From DATIUV01 sp049322755 (GTDB lineage Bacteria; Pseudomonadota; Gammaproteobacteria; Burkholderiales; UBA6910): a DNA stretch of 64,000 bases. A model generated the notes under the pieces. It saw only the letters and a program-made list of their open reading frames with translations. It did not search any database and was not told the DNA's origin. Shown here one piece after another: positions 43,060 through 55,214 of the stretch (position 1 is the first letter of the stretch; every line of letters begins with the position of its first letter). The stretch is from contig JBMOQX010000023.1 of NCBI GenBank assembly GCA_049322755.1, forward strand, positions 59,385 through 123,384. Direction: 5' to 3'. A program made the position numbers and the translations under genes.

Positions 43060-44370
43060 ATGCAGACCCATCTTGAGAACCTTGGCCAACTCAAACGCCG
43101 GCTCGACGTTTCCGTGCCCAGGAACCAGATCGACAGCGAGATCGAGAACCGCCTGAAGCGCATCGCGCGCACGGCGAAAATGCACGGCTTCCGTCCCGGC
43201 AAGGTGCCGATGAAGGTGATCGAGCAGACCTACGGGCCCCGGGTCCGGCAGGAAGTGCTGGGGGACGCGGTCCAGCGCACCTTCGCCGAAGCGGTACGGG
43301 CGCAGAACCTGCGGATTGCCGGCTACCCGGCGTTCGAGGCCAAGGGCGACGGCGAGGCGGCCAACGACTTCCAGTACAGCGCCACCTTCGAGATCTATCC
43401 CGAGGTGGGCATCGGCGACATCAGCGCCGCCACCATCGAGCGGCCCGTGCACGAGGTCACGGATGCGGACGTGGACAGCACGATCGAAGTGCTGCGCAAG
43501 CAACGCGTGTCCTACGCCCCCGTCGAGCGCGCTGCCGCCGAGGGCGACCGGGTGGTCATGGACTACCGCGGCACCATCGACGGGCAGGAATTCGACGGCG
43601 GAAAGGCCGAGGCGTTTCCGGTGGTGCTGGGGCAGGGCCGGCTGCTGCCGGATTTCGAGTCCGCGCTGAACGGAATGCAGGCCGGCGAGTCGAAAATCTT
43701 TCCGCTGAAATTCCCCGATGATTACCAGAGCAAGGACGTGGCCGGGAAGACCGCCACGTTCGAGGTGACGGTGAAGGCGGTGGAAGGCCCCAGGCTGCCG
43801 GACGTGGACGCCGAGTTCGCCCGGTCGCTGGGCGTTGCCGACGGCGACGTGGCCAAGATGCGGGCCGAGGTGCGGGCCAACGTCGAGCGCGAGGTCAAGC
43901 GCCGCGTCCAGGCGCGGGTCAAGGAGCAGGTGATGGACGCGCTCCTGGCGGCCAGCACGCTGGACCTGCCGCAGGCGCTGGTGGATGCGGAAACGCAGCG
44001 CCTTGCCGAGGCGGCCCGCTACGATCTCGCGTCCCGCGGCGTCAACGTCGACGGTGCGCCGATTCCCACCGATCTTTTCGAGCAGCAGGCGCGGCGGCGG
44101 GTCAAGCTGGGCCTGATTCTTGCTGAAACGGTGAAGGTGAAAGGCCTGCACGCGAAACCCGAGCAGGTGCGTGCCGTGGTGAACGATCTGGCCCAGAGCT
44201 ACGAGCACCCGGAGGAAGTGGTGAAGTGGTACTATGCCAAGGCGGATCGGTTGAACGATGCCGAGGCGTTGGCACTCGAAGACAATGTGGTCAACTGGGT
44301 CTTGAGCCAGGCCAAAGTCAGCGAAAAACCGGTCACGTTCGAAGAGCTTACGGGGAACCCGAAAGGATGA
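43060..44370 (+). CDS. tig: Trigger factor
   Basis: Trigger factor is the ribosome-bound chaperone and peptidyl-prolyl isomerase that meets nascent chains. The 436-residue product has the ribosome-binding N-domain with the signature GFRPGKVP (about 44-51), the FKBP-like domain (about 155-240, VVMDYRGTIDGQEFDGG) and the helical C-domain. It is the first gene of the conserved tig-clpP-clpX-lon block, and its stop overlaps the clpP start (ATGA). Confidence 0.96.
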   Translation: MQTHLENLGQLKRRLDVSVPRNQIDSEIENRLKRIARTAKMHGFRPGKVPMKVIEQTYGPRVRQEVLGDAVQRTFAEAVRAQNLRIAGYPAFEAKGDGEAANDFQYSATFEIYPEVGIGDISAATIERPVHEVTDADVDSTIEVLRKQRVSYAPVERAAAEGDRVVMDYRGTIDGQEFDGGKAEAFPVVLGQGRLLPDFESALNGMQAGESKIFPLKFPDDYQSKDVAGKTATFEVTVKAVEGPRLPDVDAEFARSLGVADGDVAKMRAEVRANVEREVKRRVQARVKEQVMDALLAASTLDLPQALVDAETQRLAEAARYDLASRGVNVDGAPIPTDLFEQQARRRVKLGLILAETVKVKGLHAKPEQVRAVVNDLAQSYEHPEEVVKWYYAKADRLNDAEALALEDNVVNWVLSQAKVSEKPVTFEELTGNPKG

Positions 44371-45005
44371 GCAGCAGCAATTACATCGAGCCGCAAGGCC
44401 TGGGTCTGATTCCGATGGTCATCGAGACCAGCGGACGGGGCGAGCGCGCCTACGACATCTATTCCCGCCTGCTGAAAGAGCGGGTGGTGTTCCTGGTGGG
44501 GCCGGTGAACGACGCCACCGCCAACCTGATCGTCGCGCAGCTGCTGTTTCTGGAATCGGAAAACCCGGACAAGGACATCTTCTTCTACATCAACTCGCCG
44601 GGCGGGTCGGTTTCGGCGGGCCTGGCGATCTACGACACGATGCAGTTCGTCAAGCCGGACGTGTCGACGCTGTGCGTGGGCATGGCCGCCAGCATGGGGG
44701 CGTTCCTGCTCTCCGCGGGCGCCAAGGGCAAGCGCTTCTGCCTGCCCAATTCGCGCGTGATGATCCACCAGCCGATGGGCGGTTTCCAGGGGCAGGCCTC
44801 GGACGTGGAGATCCACGCCCGCGAGATCCTCTACCTCAAGCAGCGCCTGAACGAGATCCTCGCCAAGCATACCGGCCAGACGGTGGAGAAGATCGCCCGC
44901 GACACCGACCGCGACAATTTCCTGAGCGGGGAAGACGCGGTAAATTACGGCATCGTGGACCAGGTTCTGGAAAGCCGGATGGCGGCGACGGCGCGGGCCG
45001 CCTAG
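44367..45005 (+). CDS. clpP: ATP-dependent Clp protease proteolytic subunit
   Basis: ClpP is the serine peptidase that forms a tetradecamer and works with ClpX. The 212-residue product has the catalytic triad Ser109 (GMAASMGAF), His134 (VMIHQPMGG) and Asp183 (DTDRDNFLS). The ATG at 44367 overlaps the tig stop and follows a GAAAGG ribosome site. The short N-terminal region fits a cleaved propeptide. clpX follows after 31 bp. Confidence 0.97.
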   Translation: MSSSNYIEPQGLGLIPMVIETSGRGERAYDIYSRLLKERVVFLVGPVNDATANLIVAQLLFLESENPDKDIFFYINSPGGSVSAGLAIYDTMQFVKPDVSTLCVGMAASMGAFLLSAGAKGKRFCLPNSRVMIHQPMGGFQGQASDVEIHAREILYLKQRLNEILAKHTGQTVEKIARDTDRDNFLSGEDAVNYGIVDQVLESRMAATARAA

Positions 45006-45036
45006 GCACATCGACGAGAGCGATCAGGGACGCGGC

Positions 45037-46305
<1,269 letters not shown>

Positions 46306-46394
46306 GGTGCCCGCAACTCGGCCCGCTCGAGCCGGTCTCAGCAGACGGGGACCGGATGCCGACATCGTTGCCGTCTGCAATCCGCATTGAATCG

Positions 46395-46423
46395 CTTGAT
46401 TTTCCCGGGCCTTGGCCCCAATT
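46395..46423 (+). promoter_or_regulatory. Sigma-32 heat-shock promoter of lon
   Basis: CTTGATT at -35 and CCCCAATT at -10 are separated by 14 bp. This is very close to the heat-shock consensus CTTGAAA-N13-15-CCCCATNT and is placed 32 bp before the lon start. An inverted repeat GAGGT-ATCG-ACCTC (46426-46439) lies in the expected untranslated leader. Confidence 0.75.
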
Positions 46424-46454
46424 GCGAGGTATCGACCTCCCATAGGTGACCGCG

Positions 46455-48863
<2,409 letters not shown>

Positions 48864-48871
48864 CGCCCCCG

Positions 48872-48890
48872 GCCGGGGCCCGTCCCCGGC
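48872..48890 (+). terminator. GC stem-loop after lon
   Basis: GCCGGGG and CCCCGGC pair around CCCGT, 8 bp after the lon stop. Without a T-run it would be a weak or factor-dependent terminator. Confidence 0.4.
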
Positions 48891-48951
48891 TGGCAAGGCC
48901 CCGGCAGTTGCGGTATCATGCCGGCCTTTATGAGGGCGCCCGGTCGCCCGT

Positions 48952-49027
48952 GGGTGCTTAGCTCAGCTGGTAGAGCGTCGCCCTTACAAGGCGAATGTCG
49001 GCAGTTCGAACCTGTCAGCACCCACCA
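48952..49027 (+). tRNA. tRNA-Val (anticodon UAC)
   Basis: 76 nt with encoded CCA. The acceptor GGGTGCT pairs with AGCACCC. The D arm contains AGCTGGTAGAG, the anticodon loop CTTACAA gives TAC, and the T arm contains GTTCGAACC. It is followed by tRNA-Asp after 24 bp, an arrangement usual between lon and ppiD in betaproteobacteria. Confidence 0.96.
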
Positions 49028-49051
49028 GCCATGCCGGCTTCGGGTTCGGGG

Positions 49052-49128
49052 GGAGTGGTAGTTCAGTTGGTTAGAATACCGGCCTGTCACGCCGGGGGTC
49101 GCGGGTTCGAGTCCCGTCCACTCCGCCA
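49052..49128 (+). tRNA. tRNA-Asp (anticodon GUC)
   Basis: 77 nt with encoded GCCA end. The acceptor GGAGTGG pairs with CCACTCC, the D arm has GTTGGTTAGAAT, the anticodon loop CTGTCAC gives GTC, and the T arm has GGTTCGAGTCC. A rho-independent terminator follows 10 bp downstream. Confidence 0.96.
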
Positions 49129-49138
49129 ACTTATCGGC

Positions 49139-49164
49139 AAAGGCGAACGCGAGTTCGCCTTTTT
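49139..49164 (+). terminator. Rho-independent terminator of the tRNA-Val/Asp transcript
   Basis: AAAGGCGAAC and GTTCGCCTTT form a 10-bp stem with a GCGA tetraloop, running into TTTTT. This is the clearest intrinsic terminator in the window. Confidence 0.9.
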
Positions 49165-49221
49165 CGTATCCACCGGTGCCCCGGCGCACGCCGCTGACGC
49201 ACCGCCGCGATCAGAACGCCC

Positions 49222-51108
49222 ATGTTCGATTTCGTCCGCAACAGCAAGCTTCTCGTCCAGGTCATTCTCGGCCTGATCATCGCCGCCTTCGCGCTGTGGG
49301 GCGTGGAATCCTATCGCGCCGGCGGGCCGGCCGCCGGCGTCGCCGAGGTCAACGGCGCGCCGATCTCGCAGCGCGAGTTCGACGAGGCACTGCGGCGGCA
49401 GCAGGACCAGCTGCGCCAGGTGCTCGGCTCGGCGGACGCGCAGGCGCTCGACAACCCCCAGCTGCGCCGCGGCGTGCTGGACAGCCTCATCCAGCAGCGC
49501 CTGCTGGGCGAGCGCGCCGCGAAACTCGGCTTCGCGGTGTCCGACGCGCAGCTGGCGGACGCCATCCGCGGCATCGAAGCCTTCCGACGCGACGGCAAGT
49601 TCTCGCAGGAGCAATACGAGCGGCTGCTGCGCCAGCAGGGCATGACGCCGGTGATGTTCGAGGAGCAGTTGCGCCAGGACCTCAAGGTGCGCCAGCTGTC
49701 CGATCCCTATACCGCCCACGGTTTCGTGACCCGGCCCCAGGTGGATCGCCTGATCGCGGTGCTGGAGCAGAAGCGGGAGATCAGCCGCGCCACCATCGGC
49801 ACCGAGAGCTTCCTGGACAAGGTGAACGTGGACGACGCCAAGGCGATGGCCTATTACGAGAGTCGCACCGACGAGTTCCGGGTCCCCGAGCAGGTGCGGG
49901 TCGAGTACCTGATGCTGTCGGCCGACGCCGTGGCGGCCAAAATCGAGGTCGGCGAGGACGAGGTGAAGGCGTATTTCGAGAGCCACCGCAACGAGTTCGG
50001 CGCGCCCGAGGAGCGCAGGGCCAGCCACATCCTGATCGCCGTACCGGCGGGGGCCGACGAGGATGCCCGCGCCACCGCGCGCAAGAAGGCGGAGGATCTG
50101 GCGGCCCAGGCGCGGCAGGACCCGGCGCGGTTCGCCGAGCTGGCGAAGGCCCACAGCCAGGACCCCGGCTCGGCGGGCAGCGGCGGCGACCTGGGATCGT
50201 TCCGCCGCGGGGTGATGGTGAAGGCTTTCGACGAGGCCGTGTTCGCCATGAGCCAGGGCGAGATCCGCGGGCCGGTGCAGTCGGAGTTCGGCTATCACGT
50301 GATCAAACTGGATGCCATCAAGCCCAGCACCGTGCCTGCGCTGGACGAGGTGCGGGAGGAAGTGCGCCAGGCGGTGCGCCGCCAGAAGGCCGGACGGCGG
50401 CTGGCGGAAGCGGCGGAGAACTTCAGCAACCTGGTGTACGAGCAGCCCGAGAGCCTCAAGCCGGCGGCCGATGCCCTGGGCCTCACGCTGCAGAGCAGCG
50501 GCTGGATCACCCGCAGCGGAGAGAACGCGCCGTTTCCGGTCAATCAGCGGCTGCTGGACGCGCTGTTCGCCGAGGACGCCGTGAAGGACAAGCGCAACAC
50601 CGAGGCGATCGAGGTGGCGCCCAACACGCTGGTGTCCGCGCGCGTGACCGAACACAAACCGGCGTCGCGCAAGCCGTTCGACGAGGTGAAGCGGCAGATC
50701 GTGGCGCGCATCCAGCGCGAGGAGGCGGCGGCGCTGGCCGCCAAGGAAGGCCGGGCGCTGCTGGCGAAGCTGCGCGGCGGCGAGGCGGTGAATCTCGACT
50801 GGATCGGCCCATCGCTGGTGAGCCGCCAGGAAGCGGCGGGCGTGCCGCCGGCGGCGCTGCGCGGCATCTTCCAGGCCGACAAGGGGGGCCTGCCGGCTTA
50901 CGTCGGCGCCGAGGGGCCCACCGGGTACACGCTCTATCGTGTCAGCCGGATTGTCGAGGCGGACCCTGCCGACGAGGCCAAACGCGCCGCTTACGGCGGC
51001 CAGCTGGCGCGCATGCTGGCGCAGGAGGAATACGCGGCTTACCTGGAGTCGGTGCGCGGCGAGGCCAAGATCGAGGTCAACCAGAGGGCGCTGGCGCCGC
51101 CCCAGTGA
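49222..51108 (+). CDS. ppiD: Periplasmic peptidyl-prolyl isomerase/chaperone PpiD
   Basis: PpiD is anchored in the inner membrane and helps outer-membrane and secreted proteins fold as they leave the Sec channel. The 628-residue size is typical. A single N-terminal membrane segment (LLVQVILGLIIAAFALWGVE, about 10-29) precedes a SurA-like N-domain, one parvulin domain (about 265-360: RRASHILIAVP, FAELAKAHSQDPGSAGSGGDLG, and FGYHVIKLD) and a long C-terminal region. It is placed after the tRNAs and convergent with fabI. Confidence 0.94.
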   Translation: MFDFVRNSKLLVQVILGLIIAAFALWGVESYRAGGPAAGVAEVNGAPISQREFDEALRRQQDQLRQVLGSADAQALDNPQLRRGVLDSLIQQRLLGERAAKLGFAVSDAQLADAIRGIEAFRRDGKFSQEQYERLLRQQGMTPVMFEEQLRQDLKVRQLSDPYTAHGFVTRPQVDRLIAVLEQKREISRATIGTESFLDKVNVDDAKAMAYYESRTDEFRVPEQVRVEYLMLSADAVAAKIEVGEDEVKAYFESHRNEFGAPEERRASHILIAVPAGADEDARATARKKAEDLAAQARQDPARFAELAKAHSQDPGSAGSGGDLGSFRRGVMVKAFDEAVFAMSQGEIRGPVQSEFGYHVIKLDAIKPSTVPALDEVREEVRQAVRRQKAGRRLAEAAENFSNLVYEQPESLKPAADALGLTLQSSGWITRSGENAPFPVNQRLLDALFAEDAVKDKRNTEAIEVAPNTLVSARVTEHKPASRKPFDEVKRQIVARIQREEAAALAAKEGRALLAKLRGGEAVNLDWIGPSLVSRQEAAGVPPAALRGIFQADKGGLPAYVGAEGPTGYTLYRVSRIVEADPADEAKRAAYGGQLARMLAQEEYAAYLESVRGEAKIEVNQRALAPPQ

Positions 51109-51117
51109 GGGTTCGGC

Positions 51118-51903
51118 TCAGGCCGACTCCCCGAACGCCGTGATGTTGACGCCGGCGTCGACGTAGAGCGTCGACCCGGTGATGCCGCTGGCCAGATCGC
51201 TGCACAGGAAGGCCGCCGCATTGCCCACCTCCTCGATGGTCACGTTGCGCTTGAGCGGCGCCCATAGCTCCGCGGCGTGCAGCAGCCGGCTGAATCCGGA
51301 GATTCCCGCCGCCGCCAGGGTCTTGATCGGCCCCGCGGAGATGGCGTTCACGCGAATGCCCTTGGGTCCGAGCGATTGCGCCATGAAGCGCATGTTGGCC
51401 TCCAGGCTCGCCTTGGCCACCCCCATCACGTTGTAGTTCGGCATCACCCGCACCGCGCCCAGGTAGGAGAGCGTCAGCAGCGCCGCGGGGCGGCCCTGCA
51501 TCAGCGCCAGCCCGGCTTTGGCGAGCGCGGCGAAGCTGTAGCTGGAGACGTCGTGGGCGATCCGGAACGCCTCGCGGTTGACGGTTTCCAGATAATCGCC
51601 GGAGAGCGCTTCCCGCGGCGCGAACGCGATCGAGTGCACGATGCCGTCGAGCCCGTCCCAGCGGGCGCCGAGCTCGGCGAACAGGCGGTCGATCTCGTCG
51701 TCGTTGCCGACGTCGCAGGCAAATACCAGCTCGGAGCCCAGCGCCTGCGCCAAGGGCTCGACGCGGCCGCGCACGGCCTCGCCCTGGTAGGTGAACGCCA
51801 GCTCGGCGCCCTCGCGCTTCATCGCCTCGGCGATGCCGTAGGCGATCGAGCGCTGGCTCAGTAGTCCGCAGATCAGCATGCGCTTGCCGGCAAGAAATCC
51901 CAT
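51118..51903 (-). CDS. fabI: Enoyl-ACP reductase (NADH) FabI
   Basis: FabI catalyses the last reduction of fatty-acid elongation. The 261-residue SDR-like protein starts MGFLAGKRMLICGLLSQRSI with the Gly-rich cofactor loop and has the FabI active site Tyr-(x)6-Tyr/Lys pattern (SYLGAVRVMPNYNVMGVAK). ATG 51903 is chosen for the AGAGGACC ribosome site and the family N-terminus; the frame stays open to 52017. It is convergent with ppiD and divergent from the peptide transporter operon. Confidence 0.95.
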   Translation of the reverse strand: MGFLAGKRMLICGLLSQRSIAYGIAEAMKREGAELAFTYQGEAVRGRVEPLAQALGSELVFACDVGNDDEIDRLFAELGARWDGLDGIVHSIAFAPREALSGDYLETVNREAFRIAHDVSSYSFAALAKAGLALMQGRPAALLTLSYLGAVRVMPNYNVMGVAKASLEANMRFMAQSLGPKGIRVNAISAGPIKTLAAAGISGFSRLLHAAELWAPLKRNVTIEEVGNAAAFLCSDLASGITGSTLYVDAGVNITAFGESA

Positions 51904-52053
51904 CGAATGGTCCTCTGGCGGTTGTTGTCGAAGCGAGCGCGGCATCGTCCACGCGCCGAACGCCGCATTATAGCGAAGGAAGCCCGGGCCGCGGCCGCCG
52001 GGCGGCCCCTGCGCCATGGTTGGCGACCGGGAATTGGGCTACACTCGATCGCC

Positions 52054-54237
52054 GTGAATGCCATTGCTCGCCGCGTGCTGCCGATGCTCCTCGCGCTCGC
52101 CAGCGTGTCCTGCGGCAGCCCGCCCTGGAACAACCCCTACCCGGCGTCCCAGGCCGGCCAGAACATCCTCTACTCGTCGTTCTCCGAGCGGCCCAAACAC
52201 CTGGACCCGGTGCAGTCCTACGCCGAGAACGAGTTCGCCTTCATCGCCAACATCTACCAGCCGCCGCTGCAGTATCACTATTTCAAGCGGCCGTTCGAGC
52301 TGATCCCGTTCGCCGCGGAGCGGGTGCCGGTGGCCGAGTTCTACGACGCTGCGGGACGGCGCCTGCCTGCGGATGCCGACGCCGCGCGCGTCGCTTACAC
52401 GATCTACGAGATCCGCATCCGGCCGGGACTGCGCTATCAGCCGCATCCGGCGCTCGCCCGCGACGAGGCCGGCAACCCGCGCTATTTCGCGCTCGGCCCC
52501 CGCGACCTGCGGCGCATCAATTCGCTGGCCGATTTCGCCCGCACCGGCACGCGCGAGGTGACCGCCGAGGATTACGCCTACCAGATCCGGCGCCTGGCGC
52601 ACCCGCGGCTGCATTCGCCCATTCTCGGGCTCATGAGCCAGCACATCGCCGGGCTCCGGGAATACGCCGAAGCGCTCAGAAACGCCCACCCCGCCGGGGG
52701 CACGGAGTTCATCGACCTCTGGCAGGTGCCGCTCGCCGGCGTCGAGGTGGTGAACCGCCACACCTACCGCATCCGCGTCAACGGCAAGTATCGCCAGTTC
52801 GTGTTCTGGCTGGCGATGCCGTTCTTCTCCCCGGTGCCTTGGGAAGCGGACCGCTTCTACGCGCAGCCCGGTCTGGCGGAAAAGAACATCTCGCTCGACT
52901 GGTATCCGCTGGGCAGCGGCCCTTACATGCTGACCGAGAACGATCCCAACCGGCGCATGATCCTGGAGCGCAATCCGAACTTTCCCGGCGAGCCGTTTCC
53001 GGGCGAGGGCGAGCCGGGGGATGCCGCGGCAGGCCTGCTGGCCGACGCCGGCAAGACCATGCCGTTCATCGACAAGGTGGTGTTCAGCCTGGAGAAGGAA
53101 AGCATCCCCTACTGGAACAAGTTCCTGCAGGGCTACTACGACGCGTCGGGAATCGCCTCTGACACCTTCGACCAGGCGGTGCAGTTCGGCAGCGGCGGCG
53201 AAGCGACGCTGACCGAGGACATGCAGGCCAAGGGCATCCGGCTGCAGACCTCGGTGGCCACCAGCGTGTTCTACATGGGCTTCAACATGCTGGATCCGGT
53301 GTTGGGGGGCAGCGGCGAGCGCGCGCGCAAGCTGCGCCAGGCCATTTCCATCGCCTTCGACGCCGAGGAGTACATCAGCATCTTCCTCAACGGCCGCGGC
53401 CTGCCCGGCCAGGGGCCGATCCCGCCGGGGATCTTCGGCCATCGCGACGGCCGCGACGGCGTCAACCCCTACGTCTACGACTGGGTCGACGGCGCGCCGC
53501 GGCGCAAGCCGCTCGCCGAGGCGCGGCGGCTGCTGGCCGAGGCCGGCTATCCCGGCGGCCGCGACGCGCAGACCGGCAAGCCGCTGATCCTGAATTTCGA
53601 CACCACCGCGCGCGGCCCCGGCGACAAGTCCCGCCTGGACTGGATCCAGCGTCAGTTCCAGAAGCTGGATATCCAGCTGGTGGTGCGCGCCACCGACTAC
53701 AACCGCTTCCAGGACAAGGTGCGCGGAGGTGCGGCGCAGATGTTCTTCTACGGCTGGAACGCCGATTATCCCGATCCCGAGAACTTCTTCTTCCTGCTGA
53801 ACGGCGCGGAGGCGTCGGTCAAGACCGGCGGCAACGGCGTGAATTACGCCAATTACGACAACGCCGAGTTCAACCGCCTGTTCGAGCGGATGAAGAACAT
53901 GGACAACGGCCCGGAACGCCAGGCGGTGATCGACCGCATGCTGGCCATCGTGCGCCGCGACGCGCCCTGGCTGTGGTTCTTCTACCCCAAGGACTACAGC
54001 CTGCAGCACGCGTGGATGCACAACCGCAAACCGAACCAGATGGCCAACAACGGCCTCAAGTACCAGCGGCTGGACCCGGAGTTGCGGGAGACGAAGCGCC
54101 GGGAGTGGAACCAGCCGGTGCTGTGGCCGCTGGGGCTCCTGGCGGTGCTGCTGGTGGCGAGCCTGGTGCCGGCGCTGCAGGTCCACCGCCGGCGCGAGCG
54201 GGCCACGGCGAAGGTTGAGACGAAGGCGGCCGCATGA
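52054..54237 (+). CDS. Extracellular solute-binding lipoprotein, family 5 (oligopeptide type)
   Basis: The 727-residue protein is a DppA/OppA-family binding protein, longer than most (about 550). A GTG at 52054 gives a basic N-terminus, hydrophobic stretch and lipobox (LASVSC, Cys20), so it would be lipid-anchored. ILYSSFSERPKHLDPV begins the binding domain, and FSLEKESIPYWNKFLQGYYD and FFYGWNADYPDPENFF are family segments. The C-terminal end has an extra hydrophobic helix (WPLGLLAVLLVASLVPAL, about 700-715) followed by a basic tail, which would add a second membrane anchor. No clear ribosome site is seen. It is first in a Yej-like operon. Confidence 0.87.
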   Translation: MNAIARRVLPMLLALASVSCGSPPWNNPYPASQAGQNILYSSFSERPKHLDPVQSYAENEFAFIANIYQPPLQYHYFKRPFELIPFAAERVPVAEFYDAAGRRLPADADAARVAYTIYEIRIRPGLRYQPHPALARDEAGNPRYFALGPRDLRRINSLADFARTGTREVTAEDYAYQIRRLAHPRLHSPILGLMSQHIAGLREYAEALRNAHPAGGTEFIDLWQVPLAGVEVVNRHTYRIRVNGKYRQFVFWLAMPFFSPVPWEADRFYAQPGLAEKNISLDWYPLGSGPYMLTENDPNRRMILERNPNFPGEPFPGEGEPGDAAAGLLADAGKTMPFIDKVVFSLEKESIPYWNKFLQGYYDASGIASDTFDQAVQFGSGGEATLTEDMQAKGIRLQTSVATSVFYMGFNMLDPVLGGSGERARKLRQAISIAFDAEEYISIFLNGRGLPGQGPIPPGIFGHRDGRDGVNPYVYDWVDGAPRRKPLAEARRLLAEAGYPGGRDAQTGKPLILNFDTTARGPGDKSRLDWIQRQFQKLDIQLVVRATDYNRFQDKVRGGAAQMFFYGWNADYPDPENFFFLLNGAEASVKTGGNGVNYANYDNAEFNRLFERMKNMDNGPERQAVIDRMLAIVRRDAPWLWFFYPKDYSLQHAWMHNRKPNQMANNGLKYQRLDPELRETKRREWNQPVLWPLGLLAVLLVASLVPALQVHRRRERATAKVETKAAA

Positions 54238-55214
54238 TCGCCTACATCATCCGCCGCGTGCTCTACGCCATCCCGATCCTGATCGGGGTCAACCTCATCA
54301 CCTTCGCGCTGTTCTTCGTGGTCAATTCGCCCGACGACATGGCGCGGCTGCACCTGGGCGTGAAGCGGGTGACGCCGGAGGCCATGCAGAACTGGAAGGC
54401 CCAGCGCGGCTACGACCGGCCGCTGCTGGTCAACGCCGCCGCCGACGGCGCCGCGCGCTTCACCGACACCATCTTTTTCCAGAAGTCGGTGAAGCTGTTC
54501 GCCTTCGATTTCGGCCGCTCCGACGCCGAGGGCCGCGACATCGGGCGCGACATCCGCGCGCGCATGCCGCCGAGCCTCGCGATCGCACTGCCGGTGTTTC
54601 TGCTCGGGCTCGTCACCTACATCACGTTCGCGCTCACGATCGCGTTTTTCCGCGCCACCTACATCGATTTCTGGGGCGTGGTGCTGTGCGTGGCGATGAT
54701 GTCGATCTCCGGGCTGTTCTACATCATCGGCGGCCAGTACCTGGTGGGCAAGCTCTGGAACCTGGTGCCCATTTCCGGCTTCGACGGCGGCTGGTCCGGG
54801 GTGCGGTTCCTGCTGCTGCCGGTGGCAGTGGGGGTCATCGGCGGCATCGGCGCCAGCACGCGCTGGTATCGCACCATCTTCATCGAGGAGATCCACAAGG
54901 ACTACGTGCGCACGGCCCGCGCCAAGGGGCTGCCGGAATCGGCGGTGCTGTTCCGCCACGTGCTGAAGAACGCCATGATCCCGATCCTCACCGGAGTGGT
55001 GGTGGTGATCCCGACGCTGTTCCTCGGCAGCCTGATCACCGAGTCGTTCTTCGGCATCCCCGGTCTCGGCAGCTACACCATCGACGCCATCAACTCGCAG
55101 GATTTCGCGGTGGTGCGGGCGATGGTGTTCCTCGGCTCGGTGCTCTACATCGTCGGCCTGATTCTGACCGACATCTCCTACACGCTGGTGGATCCGCGGG
55201 TGAGGTTCGAGTGA
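54234..55214 (+). CDS. Peptide ABC transporter permease, OppB/YejB type
   Basis: The 326-residue membrane protein opens MIAYIIRRVLYAIPILIGVN as OppB-type permeases do and has the coupling-helix region DYVRTARAKGLPESAVLFRH and FFGIPGLGSYTIDAI. It overlaps the binding-protein gene by 4 bases and the next permease by 1, so translation is coupled. The insert about residues 50-120 is longer than in OppB, as in YejB. Confidence 0.92.
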   Translation: MIAYIIRRVLYAIPILIGVNLITFALFFVVNSPDDMARLHLGVKRVTPEAMQNWKAQRGYDRPLLVNAAADGAARFTDTIFFQKSVKLFAFDFGRSDAEGRDIGRDIRARMPPSLAIALPVFLLGLVTYITFALTIAFFRATYIDFWGVVLCVAMMSISGLFYIIGGQYLVGKLWNLVPISGFDGGWSGVRFLLLPVAVGVIGGIGASTRWYRTIFIEEIHKDYVRTARAKGLPESAVLFRHVLKNAMIPILTGVVVVIPTLFLGSLITESFFGIPGLGSYTIDAINSQDFAVVRAMVFLGSVLYIVGLILTDISYTLVDPRVRFE

